Shown: in pieces, positions 21,741-30,808 of the stretch
How the letters are laid out: each line of letters begins with the position of its first letter
Position numbering within the stretch: the first letter of the stretch is position 1
NCBI GenBank assembly: GCA_003220595.1
Contig: QHSZ01000069.1
Location: 1 to 38,570, forward strand
Direction: 5' to 3'
DNA length: 38,570 nucleotides
DNA from: Candidatus Rokuibacteriota bacterium
GTDB lineage: Bacteria; Methylomirabilota; Methylomirabilia; Rokubacteriales; CSP1-6
The notes under the pieces: generated by a model
Seen by the model: only the letters and a program-made list of their open reading frames with translations
Told to the model about the DNA's origin: nothing
Database searches by the model: none
Program-made: the position numbers and the translations under genes

Positions 21741-22483
21741 GTGCTCAGCGGGTGCGCGGCCTGCAGCTCGTCAGCGTCCTCGCCCTGCTCTCTGCCTGGG
21801 AAGGGGCGGCGCGCGCGGGCTGGGCCGACCCGCTCTTCGTCCCCGCGCCGAGCGCGGTCGCCCGCGCGTTCGGGCCGATCGGCGGCCCGGCGCTCGCGGC
21901 GCTCGGCGACACGCTCGGCAAGACGGCGATCGCCTACGTGCTCTCGATGGTCCTCGGCGTCGCGGCCGGGCTCGCCGTCGGCTCGATCCGCCTGCTCCGC
22001 GACGTGCTGAACCCGTTCGTCGTCGCCCTCTACGGCATCCCGAAGATCCTCGTGCTGCCGTGGATCGTGCTGCTGCTCGGCTACGGGACGGCGCCGGCGA
22101 TCTTCTACGGCGCGCTCCACGGTCTCTTCCCGGTCCTGGTCCTGGTGATCGGTGCGGTGCGCGACGTGGACCGCACGCTCGTCACCGTGGCGCGCTCCTA
22201 CGGCGCCACCACGTGGCAGCTCTACTGGAAGGTGCTCCTGCCCGCGATCGTCCCGTCCGTGTTCGCCGGGATGCGCCTCGGGATCGTCTTCTGCCTGCTC
22301 GGCGTGCTGGTCGTGGAGATGTTCGCCGGGATCCGCGGCATGGGCTACGTCATGGGTGCCTTCGCCAACGGCTTCCAGGCTCCGGAGCTGTTCGCCGCCA
22401 CGGGGCTCGTGTCCGCGGCCTCGATCGCGATCGTGCTGGCGCTCGACCACGTGAGTGAGCGCCTGTCCCACTGGCGCGGCTAG
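21737..22483 (+). CDS. NitT/TauT-family ABC transporter permease (second)
   Basis: LYGIPKILVLPWIVLLLGYGTAPAIFYGALHGLFPVLV; RSYGATTWQLYWKVLLPAIVPSVFAGMRLGIVF; GTGA overlap start. Confidence 0.9.
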   Translation: MSAQRVRGLQLVSVLALLSAWEGAARAGWADPLFVPAPSAVARAFGPIGGPALAALGDTLGKTAIAYVLSMVLGVAAGLAVGSIRLLRDVLNPFVVALYGIPKILVLPWIVLLLGYGTAPAIFYGALHGLFPVLVLVIGAVRDVDRTLVTVARSYGATTWQLYWKVLLPAIVPSVFAGMRLGIVFCLLGVLVVEMFAGIRGMGYVMGAFANGFQAPELFAATGLVSAASIAIVLALDHVSERLSHWRG

Positions 22484-22597
22484 CGTCAGTTCGTTTCCGG
22501 CTGCGCGGTCAAGGCTTTTCCGGCCCCGATTTGCGGTGCCTTCCCGATAGTCGCGCCGCCCCCCTGGCTCGACACTCAGGAGCAGGGAGGAACCGCG

Positions 22598-22885
22598 ATG
22601 GCCGGGGCCCAGGGCAGCGTCACCAGCGTTCTCGTGGCGCTCGCCTTGTGGTGGGCGCCGGCTCTAGGGGCGGAGATGGCCGTCTCGCGGGAGGTCGATG
22701 TCGCCGGCGACGACCTGGCCGGGCAGCTGCAGCAGCCGGTCGCCGACATGGAACACGAGCTGGCGCAGCGGGGCTGCGTCGCGTTTTCTCGTGCGTACTG
22801 GTCCGACAGCACTCCCCTCCGGACCATTCACGTCGAGGTGCGCTGCAAGGAGGGCAACGAGGATGGACGGCTTAGCCTCCGCTGA
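22598..22885 (+). CDS. Small hypothetical secreted protein
   Basis: Shine-Dalgarno GGGAGGAA before ATG; N-terminal hydrophobic signal-like segment VLVALALWWAPALGA. Confidence 0.5.
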   Translation: MAGAQGSVTSVLVALALWWAPALGAEMAVSREVDVAGDDLAGQLQQPVADMEHELAQRGCVAFSRAYWSDSTPLRTIHVEVRCKEGNEDGRLSLR

Positions 22886-23096
22886 GATCGTGACCGTCTA
22901 CCGGGCGCTCGATGACAGCATCCACCACGCCAGGTGCGGTCAGCGGATCGCGCTGCAGGGCCGGCGCGGGAGCGTGGGACCGGAGATGGAGCTGGATTTC
23001 TACTGCTTCGCGTGCGCGGAATCCGTGACCCTCCCGCTGTGCGTGCTGGCGCGCATCCCCGTGGCGAACGAGGCCGCCGCCGCCGTCGCGGCCTGA
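22863..23096 (+). CDS. Small hypothetical cysteine-containing protein (possible zinc ribbon)
   Basis: MDGLASAEIVTVYRALDDSIHHARCGQRIALQGRRGSVGPEMELDFYCFACAESV; overlaps upstream small ORF by 23 bp. Confidence 0.45.
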   Translation: MDGLASAEIVTVYRALDDSIHHARCGQRIALQGRRGSVGPEMELDFYCFACAESVTLPLCVLARIPVANEAAAAVAA

Positions 23097-23117
23097 GCGC
23101 GGCGGCCCGCGCGCCCG

Positions 23118-24026
23118 CTACTCGCCCCGCAGCGTCGGGTCGAGCAGGTCGCGCAGCCAGTCGCCGGTGCGGCTCACCACGAGCGAGGTGAGCATCAGCA
23201 CGAGCCCGGGGAAGGTCGAGATCCACCACGCCGTGTCGAGGTACTCCCGCCCCTCCTGGATCATCCCGCCCCAGGACGGCGTCGGCGGCTGGATGCCGAG
23301 GCCGAGAAACGAGAGCGTCGCCTCGAGCACGATCGCCCGCGCCAGCTCGAGCGTCGCGATGACGACGAGCGTCGAGAGCACGTTCGGCAGGATGTGCCGG
23401 AGCACCACGCGCCCGACCGAGCCGCCGAGGGCATGGATCGCGTCCACGAACTCGCGCGAGCGCAGCACGAGCACCTGCGAGCGGAGGATGCGCGCGTAGG
23501 AGACCCACCCCGAGAGGCCGATGACGACGATCAGCGTCGGGAAGCTCGGCCCCAGCACCGCGATGATCCCGATCGCGAGCAGGATGAACGGGAAGGCCAG
23601 CTGCGCGTCGGCGAGCGTCATGATCACGCTGTCCGTGACGCCGCCGCGGAACCCGGCGGTGATCCCGAGCGTCGCGCCGACGACGCCCCCGACGACCACC
23701 GCCGCCAGGCCCACCACGAGCGAGACCCGCGCCCCGTAGATCACGCGCGAGAGGACGTCGCGTCCGAGCTGGTCGGTGCCGAGGAGCCTCGCGCGGCCGT
23801 CGAGCGCCCCGCGCGTGGGCGGCGCGAGCCGTCCGCGCAGGGCCTGGCGGGTCGGGTCGTGGGGCGCGAGCCACGGCGCGGCCGCGGCGACGATTCCAAG
23901 GAGCGCCACGAACGCGAGCCCCGCCATCACCAGCCGCACCGTGCGGCGCGCACGCGCGCCGCCGCGGGCGAGCGCGTCGACGCTGCCCGCGTCAGCGAAG
24001 GCGGGCGCGGGGATCGAGGAAGCCAT
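23118..24026 (-). CDS. Dipeptide/oligopeptide-type ABC transporter permease (DppC-like)
   Basis: HDPTRQALRGRLAPPTRGALDGRARLLGTDQLGRDVLSRVIYGARVSL; LSFLGLGIQPPTPSWGGMIQEGREYL. Confidence 0.93.
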   Translation of the reverse strand: MASSIPAPAFADAGSVDALARGGARARRTVRLVMAGLAFVALLGIVAAAAPWLAPHDPTRQALRGRLAPPTRGALDGRARLLGTDQLGRDVLSRVIYGARVSLVVGLAAVVVGGVVGATLGITAGFRGGVTDSVIMTLADAQLAFPFILLAIGIIAVLGPSFPTLIVVIGLSGWVSYARILRSQVLVLRSREFVDAIHALGGSVGRVVLRHILPNVLSTLVVIATLELARAIVLEATLSFLGLGIQPPTPSWGGMIQEGREYLDTAWWISTFPGLVLMLTSLVVSRTGDWLRDLLDPTLRGE

Positions 24027-24918
24027 AGATCGCGTCGATCGCGAAGTTGATGACGATGAACATGACCGCGGAGAAGAAGACCGCGCACTGCACGACCGGG
24101 TAGTCCCGGTTGTAGATGGACTGGATCGCGAGCCGTCCGATCCCGGGCCACGCGAAGACGGTCTCGGTGACGACGGCGCCGCCGAGGAGCGTGCCGAACT
24201 GGAGGCCGGTGATCGTCACGATGGGGAGGGCGGCGTTCTTCAGCGTGTGCTTGGTGATGACGACCCACTCGGCGACGCCCTTGGCGCGCGCCGTCCGGAT
24301 GTAGTCGGCGTGGAGCACCTCGAGGACGGCCGAGCGCGTGAGGCGCGCGATCGAGGCCATCGTGAAGGCGCCGAGCGTGAGCGCGGGGAGCACGAGGTGC
24401 GTGACGTCGCCGCGCCCGCCCGTCGGGAAGAGATCGGCCTTCAGCGAGAGCAGCAGGATGAAGAGGATCCCGAGGTAGAAGGTGGGCGCCGCCTGGCCGA
24501 CGAGCGCGACGGCCATCGCCGCGTGGTCCACCAGCGAGTTGCGCCGGATCGCCGAGAAGACGCCGATCGGCACCGCGACGAGGGCCGCGAGGAAGAAGGA
24601 GGTCAGCCCGAGCTCGACCGTGGCGCCGAGGTAGCCGCGCACGACGGCGAACGCGGGCTCGCGGAAGTGGATCGAGCGGCCGAAGTCGCCGCGGAGGATG
24701 TTGCCGGCGAAGACCGCGTACTGGATGGGCAGCGCGCGGTCGAGGCCGAGCTCGCGGCGGACCCGCATGATCTCGCTCGTCGGCGCGTCGGGCGGTAAGA
24801 GCAGCGGCACCGGGTCGCCCGACAGACGCATGACGACGAAGACCACCGTCGTGACGAGCCAGACGGCGACGAGCGCTCGCAGGAGCTTCGCACCGAGGAA
24901 GCCGAGGACGGCGCGCAT
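23992..24918 (-). CDS. Dipeptide/oligopeptide-type ABC transporter permease (DppB-like)
   Basis: RLSGDPVPLLLPPDAPTSEI; RLTRSAVLEVLHADYIRTARAKGV; LLGGAVVTETVFAWPGIGRLAIQSIYNRDYPVVQ. Confidence 0.93.
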   Translation of the reverse strand: MRAVLGFLGAKLLRALVAVWLVTTVVFVVMRLSGDPVPLLLPPDAPTSEIMRVRRELGLDRALPIQYAVFAGNILRGDFGRSIHFREPAFAVVRGYLGATVELGLTSFFLAALVAVPIGVFSAIRRNSLVDHAAMAVALVGQAAPTFYLGILFILLLSLKADLFPTGGRGDVTHLVLPALTLGAFTMASIARLTRSAVLEVLHADYIRTARAKGVAEWVVITKHTLKNAALPIVTITGLQFGTLLGGAVVTETVFAWPGIGRLAIQSIYNRDYPVVQCAVFFSAVMFIVINFAIDAIYGFLDPRARLR

Positions 24919-24970
24919 CGGGAATGGCGCGCCCGGGGCCCCGGCCAGGGAGCCCCGGGTGCTTCGGCGG

Positions 24971-26518
24971 CTACGCGCGCCTGAGCTTGAAGTTGAAGCG
25001 ACGGAGCTCGAACTGCTGATTCGGGTTCGGGGTCCACTCGACGTACTTCTGGATGCCGTAGTCCTCGTACGGCTGGATGACCGGCAGCCACGGGAGGTGC
25101 TCGAGGAAGATCTTCGTCATCTCGCGGTACGCCTCGGCGCGGAACTTCTCGTCCACCGAGAAGCGCGCGGCGCTCCCCAGCTCGTCCCAGCGTGCGTCGC
25201 GCCAGTAGTCCTGGGGCCCGCCGGGCCCGAGGAGCCGCCACATCATGCCGTCGGGGTCGCCGAGCGTCGAGGTGGGGTCGGACCAGAAGACGCCCTTGAA
25301 CGACTTCTCGCGGTTCTTCTGGGCGCGGACCGAGTACTCGATGACCTCGAGCTTCACGTTGACCCCCACGTCCTTCCACATGCCCTGGATCGCCTCCGAC
25401 ATCTGCTTGTCGTTGGACACGTAGGCGACGGTGGTCTCGATCCAGATCTCCTCGTTCTTGTAGCCAGCCTTCTTCAGCAGGTCGCGGGCCGCGCCGGGAT
25501 TGTAGGCGAGCGGCGGCAGGCTTGGATCGAAGTGGTTGTCGCCCTTTGCGATCGGGCCGTTCGGCACGACGCCGCGCCCGCGCCAGAGCTCCTTCACGAT
25601 CGCCTCGCGATCGATCGCCATCGAGAGCGCTTGCTTCACGAGCGGGTTGTCGAGGGGTGGGCGCTTGCTGTTGACGGCGAGCACGTAGAGACCCGCGTAG
25701 AGGGCGCCGGCGACACGCGTCGAGGCGTTGCCGGTGACGCGCTCGCCCTGGTCGGCGGGCAGCTGCGTGATGATGTCCACCTCGCCCTTGAGGAGCGCCG
25801 CGATCCTCGGCGCCGTTTCGGGGATCGACCGCACGCTGACGCGATCCACGTCGATCCGGCCGCCCCAGTAGTCCGGGTTGGCCTCCAACACGAGCCTGTC
25901 GTCCTTGACCCACGAGACGAATCGTACGGGCCCGGTGCCGACGGGCTTGGAGTTGAAGACGTCGTTGCCGAAGGCCTGCACGTACTTCGACGGCACGATC
26001 TGGCCGCCGTAGAAGGCCAGGCGCGCGGGCAGCAGCGGGTCCGGCTTCTTGGTGTGGATGACGAGCGTGGCGGCGTCCGGCGCCTCGATCTGGTCGATCG
26101 TGGTCAGCGCCGTCGCGACCATCGTCTTCGCGGCCGGATCGTACGTGCGCTCGATGCTGAACTTCGCGTCGGCGGAGGTGAACGTGTCGCCGTTGTGATA
26201 CTTCACCCCCTGGCGCAGCTTGAAGGTCCAGGTCGTCGGCGCGGTCAGCTTCCACTCCGTCGCCAGGCCCGGGTAGAGCTTGCCGTCGGGGTGGCGGCTC
26301 GTCAGATTGTCGAAGATGTTGAACGATACGCGGATGTCGTTCGACGACGTGCTGAAGTGCGGATCGAACTTCGAGACGTCGCCACCCTGCGCCCAGATGA
26401 GCTCGCGCTTTTGCGTGGTCTGCGCGTCGGCTCTACGCAAGAGCGGATCGGGCAGCGCGGCGGCGGCGCCGAGGGCGGCCGCCCCTTTCAGTAGCTCGCG
26501 TCGTGTGACCTGGACCAT
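24971..26518 (-). CDS. ABC transporter substrate-binding protein, peptide/nickel type (family 5, DppA-like), Tat-like signal
   Basis: MVQVTRRELLKGAAALGAAAALPDPLLRRADAQ; ATEWKLTAPTTWTFKLRQGVKYHNGDTFTSADAKFSIER. Confidence 0.93.
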   Translation of the reverse strand: MVQVTRRELLKGAAALGAAAALPDPLLRRADAQTTQKRELIWAQGGDVSKFDPHFSTSSNDIRVSFNIFDNLTSRHPDGKLYPGLATEWKLTAPTTWTFKLRQGVKYHNGDTFTSADAKFSIERTYDPAAKTMVATALTTIDQIEAPDAATLVIHTKKPDPLLPARLAFYGGQIVPSKYVQAFGNDVFNSKPVGTGPVRFVSWVKDDRLVLEANPDYWGGRIDVDRVSVRSIPETAPRIAALLKGEVDIITQLPADQGERVTGNASTRVAGALYAGLYVLAVNSKRPPLDNPLVKQALSMAIDREAIVKELWRGRGVVPNGPIAKGDNHFDPSLPPLAYNPGAARDLLKKAGYKNEEIWIETTVAYVSNDKQMSEAIQGMWKDVGVNVKLEVIEYSVRAQKNREKSFKGVFWSDPTSTLGDPDGMMWRLLGPGGPQDYWRDARWDELGSAARFSVDEKFRAEAYREMTKIFLEHLPWLPVIQPYEDYGIQKYVEWTPNPNQQFELRRFNFKLRRA

Positions 26519-26589
26519 AATGGCCTCCGTGGTGCAGCCGGTAGTGACTCGGGTAGTCGGCAATATATACGCAAAGGCGGAGGGACGCC

Positions 26590-27771
26590 ATGGTCAGCGC
26601 TGACGTCGTCGTCGTCGGCGGCGGTGTGAACGGGGCGAGCACGGCCTTCCACCTGACCCAGCTGGGCGTGAAGAACGTCGTGCTCCTCGAGCGCGGAACC
26701 CTGGCGTCCGGCGCCACCGGCAAGTCGGGCGCGCTCGTCCGCACGCACTACACGAACGAGCACGAGGCGCGGCTCGCCTTTGAGAGCCTGAAGGTCTTCC
26801 GGAATTTCGACGCCATGGTCGGGGGCGAGTGCGGCTTCGAGGCGCTCGGCTTCCTGCAGCTCGTCCCGCGGGGCTACGAGGCGGCCATCCGCCAGAACGT
26901 CGAGACGCAGCGACGGCTGGGGATCAAGACGGAGCTCGTGTCGCACGACGACCTCCGGCGGATCGTGCCCGGCATCCACGTCGACGACGTCGGCGGAGCC
27001 GCGTGGGAGCCCGACTCCGGCTTCGCCGACCCGAACGCCACGGCGTTCGCGTTCGCCGAGGCGGCGCAGCGCCACGGCGCGCGCATCGAGACTGGTCGCG
27101 AGGCGACGGCGGTCCGGGTCGAGCGTGGACGCGTCACCGGCGTGGAGACGCGCGCCGGTCGCGTGGACGCGCCCGTCGTCGTGCTGGTCCCGGGCGCGTG
27201 GGCGGGGCGCCTGCTCGCGCCGCTCGGTCTCGACTTCGGCCTCGAGCCGTTCCGGATCCAGGTGTCGATCTTCCGGTGGCCGGCGGGCCTGACGCGGCGG
27301 CATCCGGTCGTGATCGACGCGATCCGCAAGTCCTGGCTGCGGCCGGAGGGGAGCGCCTCGACGCTCATCGGTGTCGAGTTGGGCCGCGGCCACGCCGACC
27401 CCGACACGTTCAGCGAGAGCGTGGATCCCGACTTCGTCGCGCAGAGCCGTGAGTGCCTCGCGGCGCGCCTGCCCGTCTTCGCGGGAGCGACGATGCGGGG
27501 CGGCTGGGCGGGCATGATCATGATGAGTCCCGACGGCCGACCGCTCATCGACCGCATCGCGTCCGTCGAGGGCCTCTTCGTGATGCTCGGCGACTCGGGC
27601 ACGAGCTTCAAGACGGCGCCAGCGATCGGGCGCTGCCTCGCCGAATGGATCGTGGACGGCAAGCCGCGCTTGGCGGACCTCACGCCGTTCCGCTCGACGC
27701 GCTTCGCCGAGGGCAAGCCCTGGGTGGACGAGTTCCACTACGGCCGCGAGCGGTTGTCCGTCTCACGCTAG
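26590..27771 (+). CDS. FAD-dependent oxidoreductase, DAO/sarcosine oxidase beta-like family
   Basis: DVVVVGGGVNGASTAFHLTQLGVKNVVLLERGTLASGATGKSGALVRTHY; SPDGRPLIDRI. Confidence 0.9.
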   Translation: MVSADVVVVGGGVNGASTAFHLTQLGVKNVVLLERGTLASGATGKSGALVRTHYTNEHEARLAFESLKVFRNFDAMVGGECGFEALGFLQLVPRGYEAAIRQNVETQRRLGIKTELVSHDDLRRIVPGIHVDDVGGAAWEPDSGFADPNATAFAFAEAAQRHGARIETGREATAVRVERGRVTGVETRAGRVDAPVVVLVPGAWAGRLLAPLGLDFGLEPFRIQVSIFRWPAGLTRRHPVVIDAIRKSWLRPEGSASTLIGVELGRGHADPDTFSESVDPDFVAQSRECLAARLPVFAGATMRGGWAGMIMMSPDGRPLIDRIASVEGLFVMLGDSGTSFKTAPAIGRCLAEWIVDGKPRLADLTPFRSTRFAEGKPWVDEFHYGRERLSVSR

Positions 27772-27818
27772 CACGCCCGAGGCCGCGCGCGGCAGGTCGC
27801 GCCCGGCCGGGGCGGAGG

Positions 27819-28277
27819 TCAGCGTGGCGCGGCGGGCGGCGGGCTCGGAGGGCGCTTCGCGAACGGGCTCGGCGCCCCCGGCGGCAGCGACGGCCGCTGG
27901 GGCAACGGCACGACCTGTTCCGGCGCCCGGGACGCCGCGGGCGGAGTGGTGGCCGGCCACGGGGCGGCGCGTCGCGCGTCGGTGAGGCCAAACGCCTCGA
28001 CGGCGATCGGCGGCAGGAGCCACGAGCCGGCGTCGACCAGCATGACGAGCAGCAGGGGCCAGAAGGCGAAGAGGGACGGGCGGTTGAGCGTCACCGAGAG
28101 CGTGCGGAACGCGAGCGCGCCGAGCACGGTGACGAGACCGGGGATCGGCCGCCGCCCCTCGCGCGAGACCGCGCGCCGCCACGCGTAGATCGCGTTCATC
28201 GTGGAGAGCGCCGCCGCGACGACCAGAGCGAAGACCGCCAGGTAGTGGAGGATCGTGAGGAAGGCTCTGACGGTCAT
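27819..28277 (-). CDS. Uncharacterised membrane protein with Pro-rich C-terminus
   Basis: MTVRAFLTILHYLAVFALVVAAALSTMNAIYAWRRAVSREGRRPIPGLVTVLGALAFRTLSV..., TM segments; overlaps upstream gene by 4 nt. Confidence 0.65.
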   Translation of the reverse strand: MTVRAFLTILHYLAVFALVVAAALSTMNAIYAWRRAVSREGRRPIPGLVTVLGALAFRTLSVTLNRPSLFAFWPLLLVMLVDAGSWLLPPIAVEAFGLTDARRAAPWPATTPPAASRAPEQVVPLPQRPSLPPGAPSPFAKRPPSPPPAAPR

Positions 28278-29602
28278 CGGGTGGCCTCCTCCGGCTGGGC
28301 CAGGTGCGTGCGACGCACACGCGCCTGCACGTCCTGGACGACGCCGCGCTCGAGCACGAGCTCGACCTCGTGGTGCTCCACGTCCCAGCCGCTCACGGTC
28401 GCGATCCAGCCGAAGCGCCGCTGCCGCCGCGGCACCACCCGCCGCCCGCGGTAGATCAGCACGCGCCGGTCGGGGGCCGCGAACCGCTCGTGCTCCTCGG
28501 GCTCCGGGCCGCAGAGGCGCAGGACCTCTTCGTGCGTGGTCACGCCGGGCTCGAGGCGCGCGAGCGTCTCGCGCGGAATGACCGTCCCCGTGTGCCGCTC
28601 GGCGCGGCCTCCGGGGTCGACGTGGATCCGGCCCGCGAGCCCCGCACCGACGCGCCGGACGACGAACATGACGAGCGGGCCGGCGAGGTTGCCGAGGATG
28701 AAGAACGCGATGGGGATCAGCACCGGCGCCCAGGACTGCCAGCCGGTGTAATAGCCGAACTGCACCGTCAGCACCTGCGGCGTTCGGCCCTCCGAATGGT
28801 CGAGGAAGAGCGACACCACCTCCGTCGACTCGAGGGTCTCGCTCTTCCGGCGGCTCGCGGTCTGCGGGAAGACGTCCTGGATCTTGAGCGTTCCGGCGTG
28901 GGCGAAGTTGATGATGAGCTGCGAGGGCTCGTCGGCGAGGCGGATGACCCGGTGGCGGTTCTCGAGGTAGAGCGGGAACATCGCGCGCGGCCGCACGTCG
29001 TTGAACGTGAGCGAGGCCGTGTGGCGGCGGCCCCAGAACGCGTTCTCGACCCAGGTGGCCTCTCGGGGCTTCACGAGCCGCGGCAGGCCCATCCGGAGAC
29101 GGACGAGGAACGTGCGGTTCGCGAGCATCGGCGTCCACGGGATGCGCACGTAGGTGACCGGCGCGGTGAGGCCGAGGGGCCCGCCCTGGCGCACGAAGGT
29201 GACGTACGGGGCGCCGCCCTCGACCGGCTCGGGCGGGTGCTGCTCCCTCCGGTAGAGCGTCTGCACGGAGAGCGGCAAGCGTCCCTCGCCCGTGACGATG
29301 AAGCCGCGCTCCTCGACGTAGCGGGCGAGCGTGGGATCGGGCGGGCCCGGCGTCTTGAGTCCGTCCACCTCGTCGGGCCAGAGCAGGTAGAGGTCCTGCG
29401 CGATCTCGCTCCCGGAGCGCGTCGGCGGGATGACGAGGCTCCAGAGGATGTCCAGCGTGGCCGCCTGGAGCTCCGGCGAGACGCTCGCGCGCATGAACAG
29501 CGGCCCGATCGTGAACTCGGGATTCGGCCGGGCGGCGAGAAAGACCTGGGCGCGCGCCGGGCCCGCGCCCGCGAGCAGGAGCAGCGCCGCGAGGCCGCCC
29601 AC
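28274..29602 (-). CDS. Uncharacterised exported/membrane protein with C-terminal BamE/SmpA-like segment
   Basis: Signal-like N-terminus (GTG start), single TM region VLIPIAFFILGNLAGPLVMFVV, then LARLEPGVTTHEEVLRLCGPEPEEHER... VLIYRGRR. Confidence 0.7.
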   Translation of the reverse strand: MGGLAALLLLAGAGPARAQVFLAARPNPEFTIGPLFMRASVSPELQAATLDILWSLVIPPTRSGSEIAQDLYLLWPDEVDGLKTPGPPDPTLARYVEERGFIVTGEGRLPLSVQTLYRREQHPPEPVEGGAPYVTFVRQGGPLGLTAPVTYVRIPWTPMLANRTFLVRLRMGLPRLVKPREATWVENAFWGRRHTASLTFNDVRPRAMFPLYLENRHRVIRLADEPSQLIINFAHAGTLKIQDVFPQTASRRKSETLESTEVVSLFLDHSEGRTPQVLTVQFGYYTGWQSWAPVLIPIAFFILGNLAGPLVMFVVRRVGAGLAGRIHVDPGGRAERHTGTVIPRETLARLEPGVTTHEEVLRLCGPEPEEHERFAAPDRRVLIYRGRRVVPRRQRRFGWIATVSGWDVEHHEVELVLERGVVQDVQARVRRTHLAQPEEATR

Positions 29603-29612
29603 GCGCAGCGCG

Positions 29613-30584
29613 CTAGACCGTGACAGGCGTGAACTCGCGCGTGAGGTGCTCCTCGAGCGGGAGCTTCTTCTTGATCACGGCGTACTCCAGCAGCGTGTCC
29701 TGCATGACCGCGAGCGCCGTGATGTCGATGCGACCGTCGACGGGCAGGAGCGGTCCGGAGATCCGGTGGGCGGCCAGCACCGCCTCGGGCGTCCACGCGA
29801 GCTTCTTCGCGCAGAGCAGGGCCGCCTCCTGCGGGTGCTCACGCATGAGCCGCATGGCCCGGAACATCGCGCGCATGCTCTTCCGGATCTGCTCGGGGTG
29901 CTGCCGGATCGCCTCCTCGGACGCGTACTGGATCTGGCTGATCCACTTGCCGGTGACCGCGTCGAAGCGCAGCAGCACCTTCGACTTGCCCCCGAGCTCG
30001 GTGACCGCGCCGCCGTCGCCCCACACGTAGGCCGCGATCTCCCGGCGCGCCATCGCGGCCAGCTGGGCGTCGAGGCCGCCGAGGCCGACGACCTGGACGT
30101 CCCGGTCCGGGTCCCAACCCTGCTTCTTGGCGAGCATGCGCGCGAAGACCCAGGTGGTCGCGCCGGCGCGCGTGACGCCGATCGCCTTGCCCTTGAGGTC
30201 CGCGACGCCGCGCACCTCGGGGGCGACGTTGAGCGTGAAGTGGTTGCCCTCGGTGTGGGTCGCCACGGTCTTGATGGGCGAGCCCGCCTCGCGGAACACG
30301 AGGATGTCGGTCGAGCCCGTCACGCCGACGAGCACCTCGCCCGCCATGACCGCCTTGAGCAGGTCGGGGCCGCCGCGGAAGGGGATGAACTCGGCGGCGA
30401 GCCCCTCGTCCTTGAAGAAGCCCTTCTCGAGCGCGACGATGACCGGCCCGGCCATCGAGTAGTCGCCGAGCACCGCCGTGCCGATCTTCACGGCGCTCTG
30501 GGCGCCGGCGACCCGCGGGGTCACCGCGGCGAGCGCGGCCGCGGCGGCGAGGAACCGACGACGTGTCAGCGAGGGGCTGGGCAT
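29613..30584 (-). CDS. NMT1/TauA/SsuA-like ABC transporter substrate-binding protein, Tat-like signal
   Basis: LTRRRFLAAAAALAAVTPRVAGAQ; VALEKGFFKDEGLAAEFIPFRGGPDLLKAVMAGEVLVGVTGSTDI; alternative start at 30602. Confidence 0.88.
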   Translation of the reverse strand: MPSPSLTRRRFLAAAAALAAVTPRVAGAQSAVKIGTAVLGDYSMAGPVIVALEKGFFKDEGLAAEFIPFRGGPDLLKAVMAGEVLVGVTGSTDILVFREAGSPIKTVATHTEGNHFTLNVAPEVRGVADLKGKAIGVTRAGATTWVFARMLAKKQGWDPDRDVQVVGLGGLDAQLAAMARREIAAYVWGDGGAVTELGGKSKVLLRFDAVTGKWISQIQYASEEAIRQHPEQIRKSMRAMFRAMRLMREHPQEAALLCAKKLAWTPEAVLAAHRISGPLLPVDGRIDITALAVMQDTLLEYAVIKKKLPLEEHLTREFTPVTV

Positions 30585-30595
30585 GGCCGGTCTCC

Positions 30596-30624
30596 TTGAC
30601 ATTCCTCGTGATTTTCCCTACGTT
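30596..30624 (+). promoter_or_regulatory. Putative sigma70 promoter TTGACA-17bp-TACGTT towards the crotonase genes
   Basis: Consensus -35 with 17-bp spacing; predicted 5' UTR of about 180 nt. Confidence 0.45.
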
Positions 30625-30808
30625 GGGTCGCGCTTTCCATGAGTGCCACCCCGGTGCACGCGCAGTGCTCCCGCCGATGCTACATCGCCCCGCGCCCCGT
30701 GCACAATCACGCGCGCACACCCCGGCCTCGCGGACCCCGCTACTTGATCATAGGCTCGCCTCAGACGGCGGGGCCCCAGCCCCGCGACGTCCTACGGCTC
30801 GCAAGGCT

